Source of the DNA: an uncultured Collinsella sp.
GTDB lineage: Bacteria; Actinomycetota; Coriobacteriia; Coriobacteriales; Coriobacteriaceae
NCBI GenBank assembly: GCA_934654835.1
Contig: CAKUGY010000018.1
Location: forward strand, 1-41,147
DNA length: 41,147 nucleotides
Reading direction: 5' to 3'
Position 1 is the stretch's first letter. Every line of letters starts with the position of its first letter. The notes under the pieces are model-generated. The model was given only the letters and a program-made list of their open reading frames with translations, was not told where the DNA came from and ran no database searches. Both the position numbers and the translations under genes were made by a program. Positions 7,466 to 14,400 of this stretch are shown piece after piece.

Positions 7466-8821
7466 TTAGCTCTGAGCTCGCACGCGAGCGGCGCCGAGTT
7501 CGGTCAGATGGTATTTTTGGCCATGCTTGATGACCAAGCCGGCCTGTGCCAAATCATTGAGCGTGCGTGACCAAGTGGGGGCCGAATTTCCAAACGCCCT
7601 CGCCAGATCGGTTGCGCCGCACGCCTGATTTTGCGCCAGATAGCCTAGCGCGGCGTTGCCGCGGTCGCTTACGAACACGTCCGGCTGTGGCTGTGCATAC
7701 TGATTCGCCGCATTAGGATACATCATTTGAGCTGCTGGTTGTTGAGAACTCTGCATGGGCGGCATCTGCTGTTGAAAACTTTGCGGCCACTGCTGGTAAG
7801 GCTGCGCCGGTACCTGCTGGACCCATGGGTTGTACTGCTGCTGAGGCATCTGCTGGTACGGCTGTTGGTATCCCTGCTGGTACTGTTGTGGATACTGCTG
7901 GGCGTACCCGTACCCCTGCTGCGGTACTTGTTGGTATGGATACCCCTGCGGGTACGGTTGATAACCCATTTGTTGGCCGCCCGGCATGCCTGACGATTGT
8001 TGAGCGGCGACATCCTGGTCTGTCGGAGGCATGCCCTCTGGAGTGTTTGAAAGCGCCGGCATCGACGCCGCCGGGGACCCCTGCATGGGGAGCATACCGG
8101 GCTGCTGCATCTGCATCATGGGCGGTTGTGTCTGCTGTGCTGCCATGGGCTGCTGTGTAAAAGCTCCCGGCAGGGGATAGACCGCCTGCTCGGTCTCGGG
8201 GCGCACGGCGGCGCCACGCCCGCCGGCGCGTTCGATTTCCTGCACGCGCTTGGGGTTCAGGCTCACGGTCACCACGGTGCCGTTGCCCATGTTGTCTTCG
8301 ATGGAGACGGCACCGCCGGCGTTTTCCAGGTACTCCTGCACCATGGGAAAACCCGCTCCAGTTCCGCGAATATACCGCTTCATCTTGCTGTTTGCGCTGG
8401 TCACGCCAAAGTCAAAGGCGCGCTCCTTGTCATCGATGCCCGGCCCCTGGTCTGCAAAGCGAATCGTGTCTCCGCCGTCCAGGATCGAGATGATGGGCTC
8501 TGCAAAGTGGGCGTGGATAAAGTTTTCGACAATCTCGCGAATGACCATGAGCGAGATATGGCCGCCCTGTTCCTTCATGCATTGGTAGACGGTGTTGGTC
8601 GTCTCTTCCAGATACGTGCGGACGTCTTGCGGCTCGATGACGATCACGCGCGGGGTCGACAGCATGTCGTCGTATACCGCTATGCGCGCCGCATACATCG
8701 CTGCCGGCGCTTTTACTGCGGTCTGTTCACCCTCGTCGCGCTCTTCGCGTACGCCGGTGATGTGCTCGTTGTCGGGTGCCGGATCTCCGGAGTCGACCAT
8801 GGTGTAAAAGTCGTCAGACAT
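7466..8821 (-). CDS. GHKL ATPase / low-complexity / winged-helix protein next to dnaA
   Basis: 451 residues; I do not recognise a named family. Residues ~85-190 form a GHKL (histidine-kinase-like) ATP-binding fold: N box IREIVENF (E99, N100), G1 FADQGPGID (D124), G2 GTGAGFPMV, then an NGTVVTVSL strand. No phospho-accepting HisKA domain or membrane segment is seen. Residues ~219-380 are very rich in Gln, Pro, Tyr and Met (QQYPQQYQQGYQQPYQQ), prion-like in composition. Residues ~387-450 resemble a MarR-type winged helix (GYLAQNQACGATDLARAF...LTELGAARVRAQ). The ATPase part resembles anti-sigma kinases of the SpoIIAB/RsbW type, but the C-terminal DNA-binding-like domain does not fit them. It stops 15 bases before dnaA and starts beside the origin boxes, suggesting a role tied to dnaA expression or initiation (inference). 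Confidence 0.85.
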   Translation of the reverse strand: MSDDFYTMVDSGDPAPDNEHITGVREERDEGEQTAVKAPAAMYAARIAVYDDMLSTPRVIVIEPQDVRTYLEETTNTVYQCMKEQGGHISLMVIREIVENFIHAHFAEPIISILDGGDTIRFADQGPGIDDKERAFDFGVTSANSKMKRYIRGTGAGFPMVQEYLENAGGAVSIEDNMGNGTVVTVSLNPKRVQEIERAGGRGAAVRPETEQAVYPLPGAFTQQPMAAQQTQPPMMQMQQPGMLPMQGSPAASMPALSNTPEGMPPTDQDVAAQQSSGMPGGQQMGYQPYPQGYPYQQVPQQGYGYAQQYPQQYQQGYQQPYQQMPQQQYNPWVQQVPAQPYQQWPQSFQQQMPPMQSSQQPAAQMMYPNAANQYAQPQPDVFVSDRGNAALGYLAQNQACGATDLARAFGNSAPTWSRTLNDLAQAGLVIKHGQKYHLTELGAARVRAQS

Positions 8822-8990
8822 GCCGCTCGCAATCTTTCAAAAGGTTTCGAACAAATAGTAGCTCACCGTGCAATGTTTCTCATCTTTCGACAACTTTTCA
8901 AAACCTGTTGAAAACTTTGGAAATCGGACGAAAAGTTCTCAACATTGCCAACATGACCTGTTGAAAACTCGATGAAATATCGTGAAAAGT
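8822..8990. other. DnaA-box-like cluster upstream of the GHKL-dnaA operon (oriC part 2)
   Basis: Two exact copies of ACCTGTTGAAAAC (8903-8915 and 8956-8968), reverse complements of the GTTTTCAACAGGT site near dnaA, lie 53 bases apart. Related sites are TTCTCAACA (8936-8944) and TTTCGACAA (8885-8893), and TTCAAAACCTG is shared with the other gap (8898-8908 and 5629-5639). The region lies between divergent operons and probably also holds the promoter of the GHKL-dnaA operon, which I could not place. Confidence 0.7.
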
Positions 8991-9064
8991 TGCCCACTGC
9001 CTCAAATACCGATTCTGCTTATGGGGGAACCGTGTACTCTTTGCAACCTTTTACCTTTGATTTC

Positions 9065-9094
9065 TTGACATTTGAACATTGATTTCCCTACAAT
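9065..9094 (+). promoter_or_regulatory. rpmH operon promoter
   Basis: TTGACA (9065-9070) and TACAAT (9089-9094) are separated by 18 bases. This is the best sigma70-type promoter in the window; transcription would start near 9101, about 66 bases before rpmH. Confidence 0.85.
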
Positions 9095-9166
9095 CTTCAA
9101 GCTCACGTGTCTATATCTGCGTCCGCGTCCCCGCGGACACTCGAAATGCAGCAGGAGGAACTTAAG

Positions 9167-9301
9167 ATGAAGCGTACGTATCAGCCTAATAAGCGTAAGC
9201 GTGCCAAGACCCATGGCTTCCGTGCCCGTATGGCCACCAAGGGTGGTCGTGCCGTGCTCGCCCGTCGTCGCGCCAAGGGCCGCAAGCGTCTCACTGTCTA
9301 G
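9167..9301 (+). CDS. rpmH: 50S ribosomal protein L34
   Basis: 44 residues beginning MKRTYQPNKRKRAKTHGFR and ending KGRKRLTV, the canonical bL34 sequence of the large ribosomal subunit. The ATG at 9167 is preceded by AGGAGGAACTTAAG. It leads the rpmH-rnpA-yidD-yidC-jag operon, in the conserved place next to the origin and divergent from dnaA. Confidence 0.99.
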   Translation: MKRTYQPNKRKRAKTHGFRARMATKGGRAVLARRRAKGRKRLTV

Positions 9302-9321
9302 CAGCGATACACACATCTCGC

Positions 9322-9660
9322 ATGAAGACTATTAAGTCTCGGCAAGATTTCGAGCATGTGTTCAGTCAGGGGCGTCGTTTCAATCACCCTCTGATTCGAA
9401 TGACCATATGTGAATCGGTTGGCGAAGGCGACTCCGGAAGGGTCGCCTTCGTTGGTGCTAAACGGCTCGGTTGTGCGGTCGTGCGCAACCGTTCTAAGCG
9501 TGTGATGCGCGAGGCCGCCCGCAGCTGCGGATTTCCCGTTGCGGGTTATGACATCATCTTGTTCGCAACTCCCAAGACGAGGGTTTCCTCGCCGCAGGAG
9601 ATGGACAAGGCGTTGCGTTCGCTTATGAAACGCGCCGGCGTTGCCGGGGAGGAGCGATGA
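9322..9660 (+). CDS. rnpA: Ribonuclease P protein component
   Basis: Protein subunit of RNase P, which helps the catalytic RNA cut the 5' leader from tRNA precursors; 112 residues, normal length. The conserved basic motif VVRNRSKRVMREA is present, as is the N-terminal IKSRQDFEHVFSQGRR. It begins 20 bases after rpmH, and its stop overlaps the yidD start (ATGA, 9657-9660). Confidence 0.97.
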   Translation: MKTIKSRQDFEHVFSQGRRFNHPLIRMTICESVGEGDSGRVAFVGAKRLGCAVVRNRSKRVMREAARSCGFPVAGYDIILFATPKTRVSSPQEMDKALRSLMKRAGVAGEER

Positions 9661-9881
9661 GCAATCACGTTTTGCGACGTGTTGCCATCGCTCCTATTCG
9701 CATATATCAACAGGTTATTTCGCCCTTATTACCTGACGCCTGCATTTATTATCCAACGTGCTCGCAATACGCCGTTCAGGCGATTGAGAAGTACGGTGTT
9801 TTGAGAGGCTGCTGGCTTGCCGTGAGGCGCATCGCTCGCTGCAATCCCCTGCACGTCGGCGGTTATGACCCTGTGCCCTAG
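9657..9881 (+). CDS. yidD: Membrane protein insertion efficiency factor YidD
   Basis: 74 residues of the YidD/DUF37 family, a small membrane-associated protein thought to assist YidC-dependent insertion. Family hallmarks are visible: IRIYQQVISPLLPDACIYYPTCSQYAVQAIEKYG and the CNPLHVGGYDPVP ending, with the conserved cysteines. It overlaps rnpA by four bases and precedes yidC by 29 bases. Confidence 0.97.
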   Translation: MSNHVLRRVAIAPIRIYQQVISPLLPDACIYYPTCSQYAVQAIEKYGVLRGCWLAVRRIARCNPLHVGGYDPVP

Positions 9882-9910
9882 CGGGCACTCGCTATCGGAG
9901 GAAAACTTAC

Positions 9911-10681
9911 ATGTGGGATTGGATCGTTAACATCCTTTTCGAGCTGCTCAAGCTCATCCAGACCTTTGCGGTCGACTGGGGCCTGTCCATCATCATCCTG
10001 GTGGTCATTATCCGTCTGCTGCTGACGCCGCTTATGCTCAAGTCGACCAAGTCGACGGCACGTATGCAGGTGCTGCAGCCCAAGATGCTCGAGATCCAGG
10101 AGCGTTATGCCGACGATCCCCAGCGTCAGGCCGAGGAGATGCAGAAGTTCTACAGCGAGAACAAGTTCAACCCCATGGCTGGTTGTCTGCCGCTACTGAT
10201 TCAGATGCCTATCCTGTTTGCCCTGTTCACGCTGCTGCGCAATCTGCCGCAGTACTTTGACGAGGGTACGTTCTCGTTCTTTAACATCCTGCCCGATCTG
10301 ACCACGACGCCGAGCGCTTCCTTTGCCGATGGCTTTATGGTTGCTCTGCCGGCGTTGGTCTGCCTGATTCTGTTTGCCGTCCTGACCCTGATTCCGCAGC
10401 TGTATATGTCGCGCAACCAGACTGGTCAGCAGGCTCAGAGCATGCGCATGATGGCCGTCGTCATGACCGTCATGATGCTCTGGATGGGCTGGAGCCTGCC
10501 CGTCGGCGTTCTGCTGTACTACGACGTGTCTTCTGCCTGGCAGGTTATCCAGCAGATCTTCGTGACGCAGAAGGTTATCGACAAGGCCAAGGCCGATGAG
10601 GAGGAGCGTCTTAAGAACGCCCCGCTGCAGGTTGAGGTTACGCGCCGCGAGAAGAAGCCGCGTCCGCACAAGAAGAAGTAG
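9911..10681 (+). CDS. yidC: Membrane protein insertase YidC/Oxa1
   Basis: 256 residues of the short YidC2-type insertase found in Gram-positive bacteria, without the large periplasmic domain. About five membrane helices are seen: one near 5-20, one near 24-40 with the hydrophilic-groove arginine (VVIIRLLLTPL), one at NPMAGCLPLLIQMPILFALF, and two in the C-terminal half (ALPALVCLILFAVLTLIPQL, MMLWMGWSLPVGVLLYY). The tail is basic (KKPRPHKKK), as expected for ribosome contact. There is no lipobox or cleavable signal; the N-terminus MWDWIVNILFELL enters the membrane directly. GGAGG precedes the ATG. Confidence 0.97.
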   Translation: MWDWIVNILFELLKLIQTFAVDWGLSIIILVVIIRLLLTPLMLKSTKSTARMQVLQPKMLEIQERYADDPQRQAEEMQKFYSENKFNPMAGCLPLLIQMPILFALFTLLRNLPQYFDEGTFSFFNILPDLTTTPSASFADGFMVALPALVCLILFAVLTLIPQLYMSRNQTGQQAQSMRMMAVVMTVMMLWMGWSLPVGVLLYYDVSSAWQVIQQIFVTQKVIDKAKADEEERLKNAPLQVEVTRREKKPRPHKKK

Positions 10682-10698
10682 TCGGGATATCAATCTTA

Positions 10699-10712
10699 TT
10701 TAGGTACCTAAC
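10699..10712. repeat. Palindrome TTTAGGTACCTAAC, copy 1
   Basis: Contains the perfect 12-bp palindrome TTAGGTACCTAA and lies in the yidC-jag gap, 15 bases before the jag ATG. An identical 14-mer occurs at 14201-14214. It could be an operator; no regulator is identified. Confidence 0.55.
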
Positions 10713-10726
10713 TTTTGGAGTACGTT

Positions 10727-11296
10727 ATGTCTGAAGAGATCATCGAGGATATGCTTGAGGAGGTTGCCCCGCAGGTTGCGGGCGATTATCCCGAGATTGC
10801 ACAGCGCTACAAGGCTGGTGAAGAGCTGACCGATGAGGAGCTTGACACCATTGCCGATGTTGCGATTTCTATTCTGCGTTCCATCCTTTCGCACTTCGAT
10901 GCCGCCAACTCTCCTATCGATGAGTATGAGGGCGATGAGGGCGAGCTGATTCTGGATGTAACGGCTCCTGACCTTGCTGTTCTCATCGGCCGTCACGGTC
11001 GTACGCTTGATGCCCTTCAGGTTATGTTCTCGCTTCTGGTAAGCCGTAAGCTTGGCTTTAGGTATCCGGTTGTGGTGGACGTTGAGGGCTACAAGAGCCG
11101 CCGTCAGGACAAGGTCGCATCTATGGCTCAGTCTGCTGCCGAGCGTGCTATTCGCACTCACAAGAGTGTTTCGCTTCCGCCTATGAATGCCTATGAGCGC
11201 CGACTGGTTCATATTGCACTTCGTGGCAACGATGCGGTTGATACCCATTCCGAGGGTTCTGACCCCGATCGTCACGTAGTGATTGTTGCTCGATAA
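10727..11296 (+). CDS. jag: Jag/KhpB-type RNA-binding protein (KH + R3H)
   Basis: 189 residues. A type-II KH domain (ILDVTAPDLAVLIGRHGRTLDALQ, ~65-110) is followed by an R3H domain (RRLVHIALRGNDAVDTHSEG, near 155-180). The usual N-terminal Jag_N domain is replaced by a short acidic helical region. KhpB proteins bind RNA with KhpA and influence cell elongation in Firmicutes; the role here is inferred. I chose the ATG at 10727 because GGAG lies at the right distance; a TTG four codons upstream is part of that ribosome site. Codons are more AT-rich than in yidC. Confidence 0.95.
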   Translation: MSEEIIEDMLEEVAPQVAGDYPEIAQRYKAGEELTDEELDTIADVAISILRSILSHFDAANSPIDEYEGDEGELILDVTAPDLAVLIGRHGRTLDALQVMFSLLVSRKLGFRYPVVVDVEGYKSRRQDKVASMAQSAAERAIRTHKSVSLPPMNAYERRLVHIALRGNDAVDTHSEGSDPDRHVVIVAR

Positions 11297-11316
11297 TCTA
11301 CTCGAGCTTATGCTAA

Positions 11317-11346
11317 GGGGACGTGGTTTCCACGTCCCCTTTTTTT
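11317..11346 (+). terminator. Terminator of the rpmH-jag operon
   Basis: A perfect 10-bp stem GGGGACGTGG (11317-11326) / CCACGTCCCC (11330-11339) with a TTT loop is followed by seven T. It ends 50 bases past jag and excludes a GTG start for rsmG inside the stem. Confidence 0.95.
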
Positions 11347-11391
11347 GTCAAAAGTTCTCGATACACTGATTTTTGTCAGAAAGGAGTCGTC

Positions 11392-12129
11392 TTGTTTGTA
11401 TTGACTGATGAGCAGGCGAACCAGATGTTGAGCCGTCTCATTTCGTATTGCAAAGACTATTCTTTGAAGGTTTCCGAGAATGACCTTCGTACTTGTATTC
11501 AGCATCTGGATCTTGTTCTTGAGACCAATAAGACTACCAATCTCACACGTATCCTAAATATCGAAGACGCTGCCGTTCTTCACATTCTGGACTCACTGGT
11601 ATTACTTCCTTATATCAATGAGGCCCCTGAGGGCGCGCTGCTTGATATGGGCACTGGTGCTGGTTTCCCTGGCATTCCGCTGACTATTGTCAGCGGTCGT
11701 AAGGCAACCTATATCGATTCAGTTGGTAAGAAGGTCGATGCCGTTAACTCTTTTGTTAGGGGACTTGGCCTGAAGCATGCTCGTGCTATTCATGATCGTC
11801 TAGAAGAATATGCACGTTCTCATAAGAAGCAATTTGCTGTTGTTACTGCGCGTGCGCTTGCTCCGCTCCCGGTCCTTGTTGAATATGCTTCTCCATATTT
11901 GAAAGACGGCGGCCTCTTTGTCATTACTAAGGGCAATCCCACGGATGAAGAGCTTGATTCTGGCGAGGCTGCTTCCAAGATCTGCGGCTTTACAACACTT
12001 CTTACCGATGATTTAGATTTACCGAATGGATTAGGTCATCGCGAGTTCATTATTCTTAAGAAGTCACGCCCTTCATCAGTTTCTCTTCCACGTGCTAATG
12101 GCATGGCGAAGAAGAATCCGCTTGCCTAG
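11392..12129 (+). CDS. rsmG: 16S rRNA (guanine-N7)-methyltransferase RsmG
   Basis: SAM-dependent methyltransferase that modifies G527 of 16S rRNA (GidB family); 245 residues. The SAM-binding motif LLDMGTGAGFPGIPLTI, the following YIDSVGKKVDAVNSF and the VVTARALAPLPVLVEY segment identify it. I place the start at TTG 11392, five bases after AAGGAG (11381-11386). An upstream in-frame GTG at 11323 sits in the preceding terminator and is unlikely. The gene precedes the parS cluster and parA, the usual rsmG-parA-parB order. Codon use is AT-leaning. Confidence 0.95.
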   Translation: MFVLTDEQANQMLSRLISYCKDYSLKVSENDLRTCIQHLDLVLETNKTTNLTRILNIEDAAVLHILDSLVLLPYINEAPEGALLDMGTGAGFPGIPLTIVSGRKATYIDSVGKKVDAVNSFVRGLGLKHARAIHDRLEEYARSHKKQFAVVTARALAPLPVLVEYASPYLKDGGLFVITKGNPTDEELDSGEAASKICGFTTLLTDDLDLPNGLGHREFIILKKSRPSSVSLPRANGMAKKNPLA

Positions 12130-12130
12130 A

Positions 12131-12146
12131 TGTTTCACGTGAAACA
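12131..12146. other. parS site 1
   Basis: TGTTTCACGTGAAACA, an exact match to the bacterial parS palindrome bound by ParB, one base after the rsmG stop. First of three perfect sites within 94 bases, immediately upstream of parA. Confidence 0.97.
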
Positions 12147-12169
12147 TAATGGTTATGTACGATTCGCTG

Positions 12170-12185
12170 TGTTTCACGTGAAACA
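12170..12185. other. parS site 2
   Basis: A second exact TGTTTCACGTGAAACA, 39 bases from the first (start to start). Confidence 0.97.
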
Positions 12186-12208
12186 TAGCGGTTGATTTCG
12201 ATTCGGAA

Positions 12209-12224
12209 TGTTTCACGTGAAACA
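12209..12224. other. parS site 3
   Basis: A third exact copy, again exactly 39 bases from the previous one. It ends 38 bases before the parA start, so ParB bound here could also affect parA transcription. Confidence 0.97.
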
Positions 12225-12262
12225 TCCTCCGTTTAACAGCTTAAAATACACCAGGAGGGACC

Positions 12263-13063
12263 GTGGGATTTCGCGACGTTAAGCGTTCTAAAAGCGCTAA
12301 AGACACGCGTATCATTGCAATCATCAACCAAAAGGGCGGTGTGGGTAAGTCCACGACTGCCGTAAACCTTGCAGCAGCGCTTGGTGAACAGGGCCGAAAA
12401 ACCTTGATTGTTGATTTTGACCCGCAAGGCAATAGCACCAGTGGCTTTGGAATCGAAAAAGAAGAGCTTGAACATTGCATCTATGATGCATTGTTGAATG
12501 ACGTTCCGGCTGAATCGCTTGTTCTGGATACAAATTGTAAAAAAGTATTTGTTATTCCGGCAACTATTCAGCTTGCTGGCGCCGAAATTGAGCTTGTAAG
12601 CGCTATTGCTCGTGAAACTCGCCTCAAAGACCTGCTCGAACCGATTCAGGATGAGTTTGATTTCATCTTTATCGACTGTCCTCCTTCACTTGGGCTGCTT
12701 ACCATTAACGCGTTGACTGCAGCGGACAGCGTTCTGATTCCGATTCAGTGCGAGTATTACGCACTTGAAGGCGTTACGAAGCTGCTCGAGTCGATGAAAA
12801 TGGTCAAATCGCGCCTGAATAAGTCTCTTGATACATATGGCGTGCTTATGACTATGTATGATTCGCGCACATCGCTTTCGAATCAGGTTGTCGAAGAGGT
12901 CCAATCGTATTTTGGCGAGAAGGCATTTAAGACCTTGATACCGCGTACTGTAAAAATATCGGAAGCGCCGTCATTCGGTGAGCCGGTAATTACCTATGCA
13001 CCTCAGAATAAGGGTGCAAAGGCGTATATGAACCTTGCTAAAGAGGTGATTAAGCGTGCCTAG
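12263..13063 (+). CDS. parA: Chromosome partitioning ATPase ParA/Soj
   Basis: 266 residues, a deviant-Walker ATPase that moves the ParB-parS complex and, in some bacteria, regulates DnaA. The Walker motif NQKGGVGKSTT is at ~22-32, DFDPQGN follows, and IDCPPSLGLLTINAL is the Walker B region. The start is GTG 12263 behind AGGAGGGACC; a 15-residue basic N-terminus precedes the fold. The end overlaps the parB start by eight bases. Confidence 0.97.
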   Translation: MGFRDVKRSKSAKDTRIIAIINQKGGVGKSTTAVNLAAALGEQGRKTLIVDFDPQGNSTSGFGIEKEELEHCIYDALLNDVPAESLVLDTNCKKVFVIPATIQLAGAEIELVSAIARETRLKDLLEPIQDEFDFIFIDCPPSLGLLTINALTAADSVLIPIQCEYYALEGVTKLLESMKMVKSRLNKSLDTYGVLMTMYDSRTSLSNQVVEEVQSYFGEKAFKTLIPRTVKISEAPSFGEPVITYAPQNKGAKAYMNLAKEVIKRA

Positions 13064-13961
13064 CCCTAAAAAGCGCGGCGGATTGGGCCGCGGACTCAAC
13101 GCCTTGGTCTCAGAAGCCGAGTACGAGACTGGCGGTTCTTCGGCGTCAGCAGCAAATGCGGCTTCGGAGACTAAACTCCCTATCGAAGATATCGTTCCGA
13201 ACCCTAATCAGCCGCGAATTCATTTTAACGAGACTGAGCTTCGTGAATTGAGCGAGTCAATTCAGGAACATGGTGTTCTACAGCCGCTTCTGGTGCGTAA
13301 GCATGGTAATGGTTATGAGATTATTGCCGGCGAGCGTCGCTATCAGGCTTCAAAACTCGCAGGACTTGAAGAACTCCCCGTCATTATCAAAGATGTTGAC
13401 GATGAAGAGATGCTTGCACTTGCACTCATAGAGAATCTGCAGCGTTCAGATCTTAATCCTGTCGAAGAAGCTAAGGGATATCGACAGCTCATCGATGCGA
13501 GTGGTATGACTCAGGAGGCTTTGTCAAAAGCAGTCAGTAAGTCCCGCTCTGCCATCACCAACTCACTGCGTCTGCTTGATCTCCCCGAGGTCGTTCAGCA
13601 GATGATCTTTGAAGGTAAGCTGACTGCTGGCCATGCGCGTGCCATCCTTGCTGTTCCGTATGAAGATGCACGTATAAAGTTGGCGGAGAAGGTAGTTGCT
13701 GAAGGATTATCCGTCCGTGCGACAGAAAATCTTGCTCCATTGTTTTCTGCCGGAGAGACTCCGAAAACACCTCGCCCTGCGACGCCTCAGTCCTTTAAAA
13801 AGGCGGCACGTGTCCTACGTCAGGTGTTTAACACAAACGTTCGCGTAAAGAGCTCTCGCGGTAAGAATAAGATCGAGATTGAATTTAAGGATGAAGAAGA
13901 ACTGTCTCGCATTCTTGGTGAGATGATCCAATTTGATCAAGGAGGCCAGGATGAAGAATAA
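13056..13961 (+). CDS. parB: Chromosome partitioning protein ParB/Spo0J
   Basis: 301 residues; binds parS, spreads as a CTP-gated clamp and loads SMC. The N-terminal ParA-contact motif GGLGRGLNALV, the ParB/sulfiredoxin CTPase domain with IAGERRYQAS and ENLQRSDLNPVEEA, a helix-turn-helix (TQEALSKAVSKSRSAITNSLRLL) and a C-terminal dimerisation segment are all visible. The start is GTG 13056 inside the end of parA. The 3' end overlaps the next small gene by 11 bases. Confidence 0.97.
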   Translation: MPSPKKRGGLGRGLNALVSEAEYETGGSSASAANAASETKLPIEDIVPNPNQPRIHFNETELRELSESIQEHGVLQPLLVRKHGNGYEIIAGERRYQASKLAGLEELPVIIKDVDDEEMLALALIENLQRSDLNPVEEAKGYRQLIDASGMTQEALSKAVSKSRSAITNSLRLLDLPEVVQQMIFEGKLTAGHARAILAVPYEDARIKLAEKVVAEGLSVRATENLAPLFSAGETPKTPRPATPQSFKKAARVLRQVFNTNVRVKSSRGKNKIEIEFKDEEELSRILGEMIQFDQGGQDEE

Positions 13962-14205
13962 AGTTCTGACTGCTCTTGCTTTAGCCGCAACCGTTGCAGT
14001 TGGTGCTTTCGCGGGGTATAAGGTTGCGACAAATGATGAGCTACGCGGCCGCTTGCTTCGTGGTGCACGGGATATCGTAGATACATCTAAGAAGAAAATG
14101 GATGTAATGACCGAGGATGTCGCAATGCGTACGGCTCAGGTAACTAAGAATCCCAAGATTAACCAAGAGTGGGTTAATCACCAGTGGGAGAATGTAGGTT
14201 TTTAG
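13951..14205 (+). CDS. Small membrane-anchored protein overlapping parB
   Basis: 84 residues, family not recognised. The N-terminus (MKNKVLTALALAATVAVGAFAGYKV) is one membrane helix or signal anchor; the rest is charged and helical (RGRLLRGARDIVDTSKKKMDVMTEDV) with a W-containing tail. The layout recalls YtxH-type small membrane proteins, but I would not assign it. The ATG at 13951 follows AAGGAGG and lies within parB (11-base overlap), so it is probably coupled to parB. The stop codon lies in the second TTTAGGTACCTAAC palindrome. Confidence 0.8.
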   Translation: MKNKVLTALALAATVAVGAFAGYKVATNDELRGRLLRGARDIVDTSKKKMDVMTEDVAMRTAQVTKNPKINQEWVNHQWENVGF

Positions 14206-14214
14206 GTACCTAAC
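14201..14214. repeat. Palindrome TTTAGGTACCTAAC, copy 2
   Basis: Identical to the 14-mer at 10699-10712. It covers the stop codon of the small membrane protein gene and lies just before the terminator. Confidence 0.55.
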
Positions 14215-14232
14215 AATTACTCGCCTTTTTTA

Positions 14233-14273
14233 AAAGGGTCCTTGTCTGAAATTCAGAACAAGGACCCTTTATT
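14233..14273 (+). terminator. Terminator of the rsmG-parAB operon
   Basis: A 13-bp perfect stem AAAGGGTCCTTGT (14233-14245) / ACAAGGACCCTTT (14258-14270) has a 12-base loop and ends in a short T run. It closes the parAB unit. Confidence 0.85.
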
Positions 14274-14329
14274 TCGTTCAGATTAAAGAGGAATTTCGTC
14301 CGATTAGCTCTAACGATCGATGAATATGA

Positions 14330-14365
14330 AACAGCCCCGGTTGCAATTAGGCTACCGGGGCTGTT
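14330..14365. terminator. Stem-loop downstream of rlmN, possible terminator
   Basis: A 12-bp stem AACAGCCCCGGT (14330-14341) / ACCGGGGCTGTT (14354-14365) lies 35 bases beyond the rlmN stop. Neither side has a good T run, so termination for rlmN is plausible but not certain. Confidence 0.5.
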
Positions 14366-14368
14366 CGA

Positions 14369-14384
14369 TGTTTCACATGAAACG
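14369..14384. other. Degenerate parS-like site near rlmN
   Basis: TGTTTCACATGAAACG matches parS at 14 of 16 positions (one change in the 14-bp core). It is outside any gene, between the stem-loop and the rlmN stop, about 2.1 kb from the perfect cluster. Confidence 0.6.
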
Positions 14385-14400
14385 TTCGGGTTGGTCTCCC

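Noticed and set aside
7700..8160. Tandem DNA repeat or minisatellite
   Set aside because: The repetitive look comes from Gln/Pro/Tyr codons in the GHKL protein linker and stays in frame; there is no fixed repeat unit.
11323..11391. Earlier GTG start for rsmG
   Set aside because: It lies inside the terminator stem; TTG 11392 has AAGGAG at proper distance.
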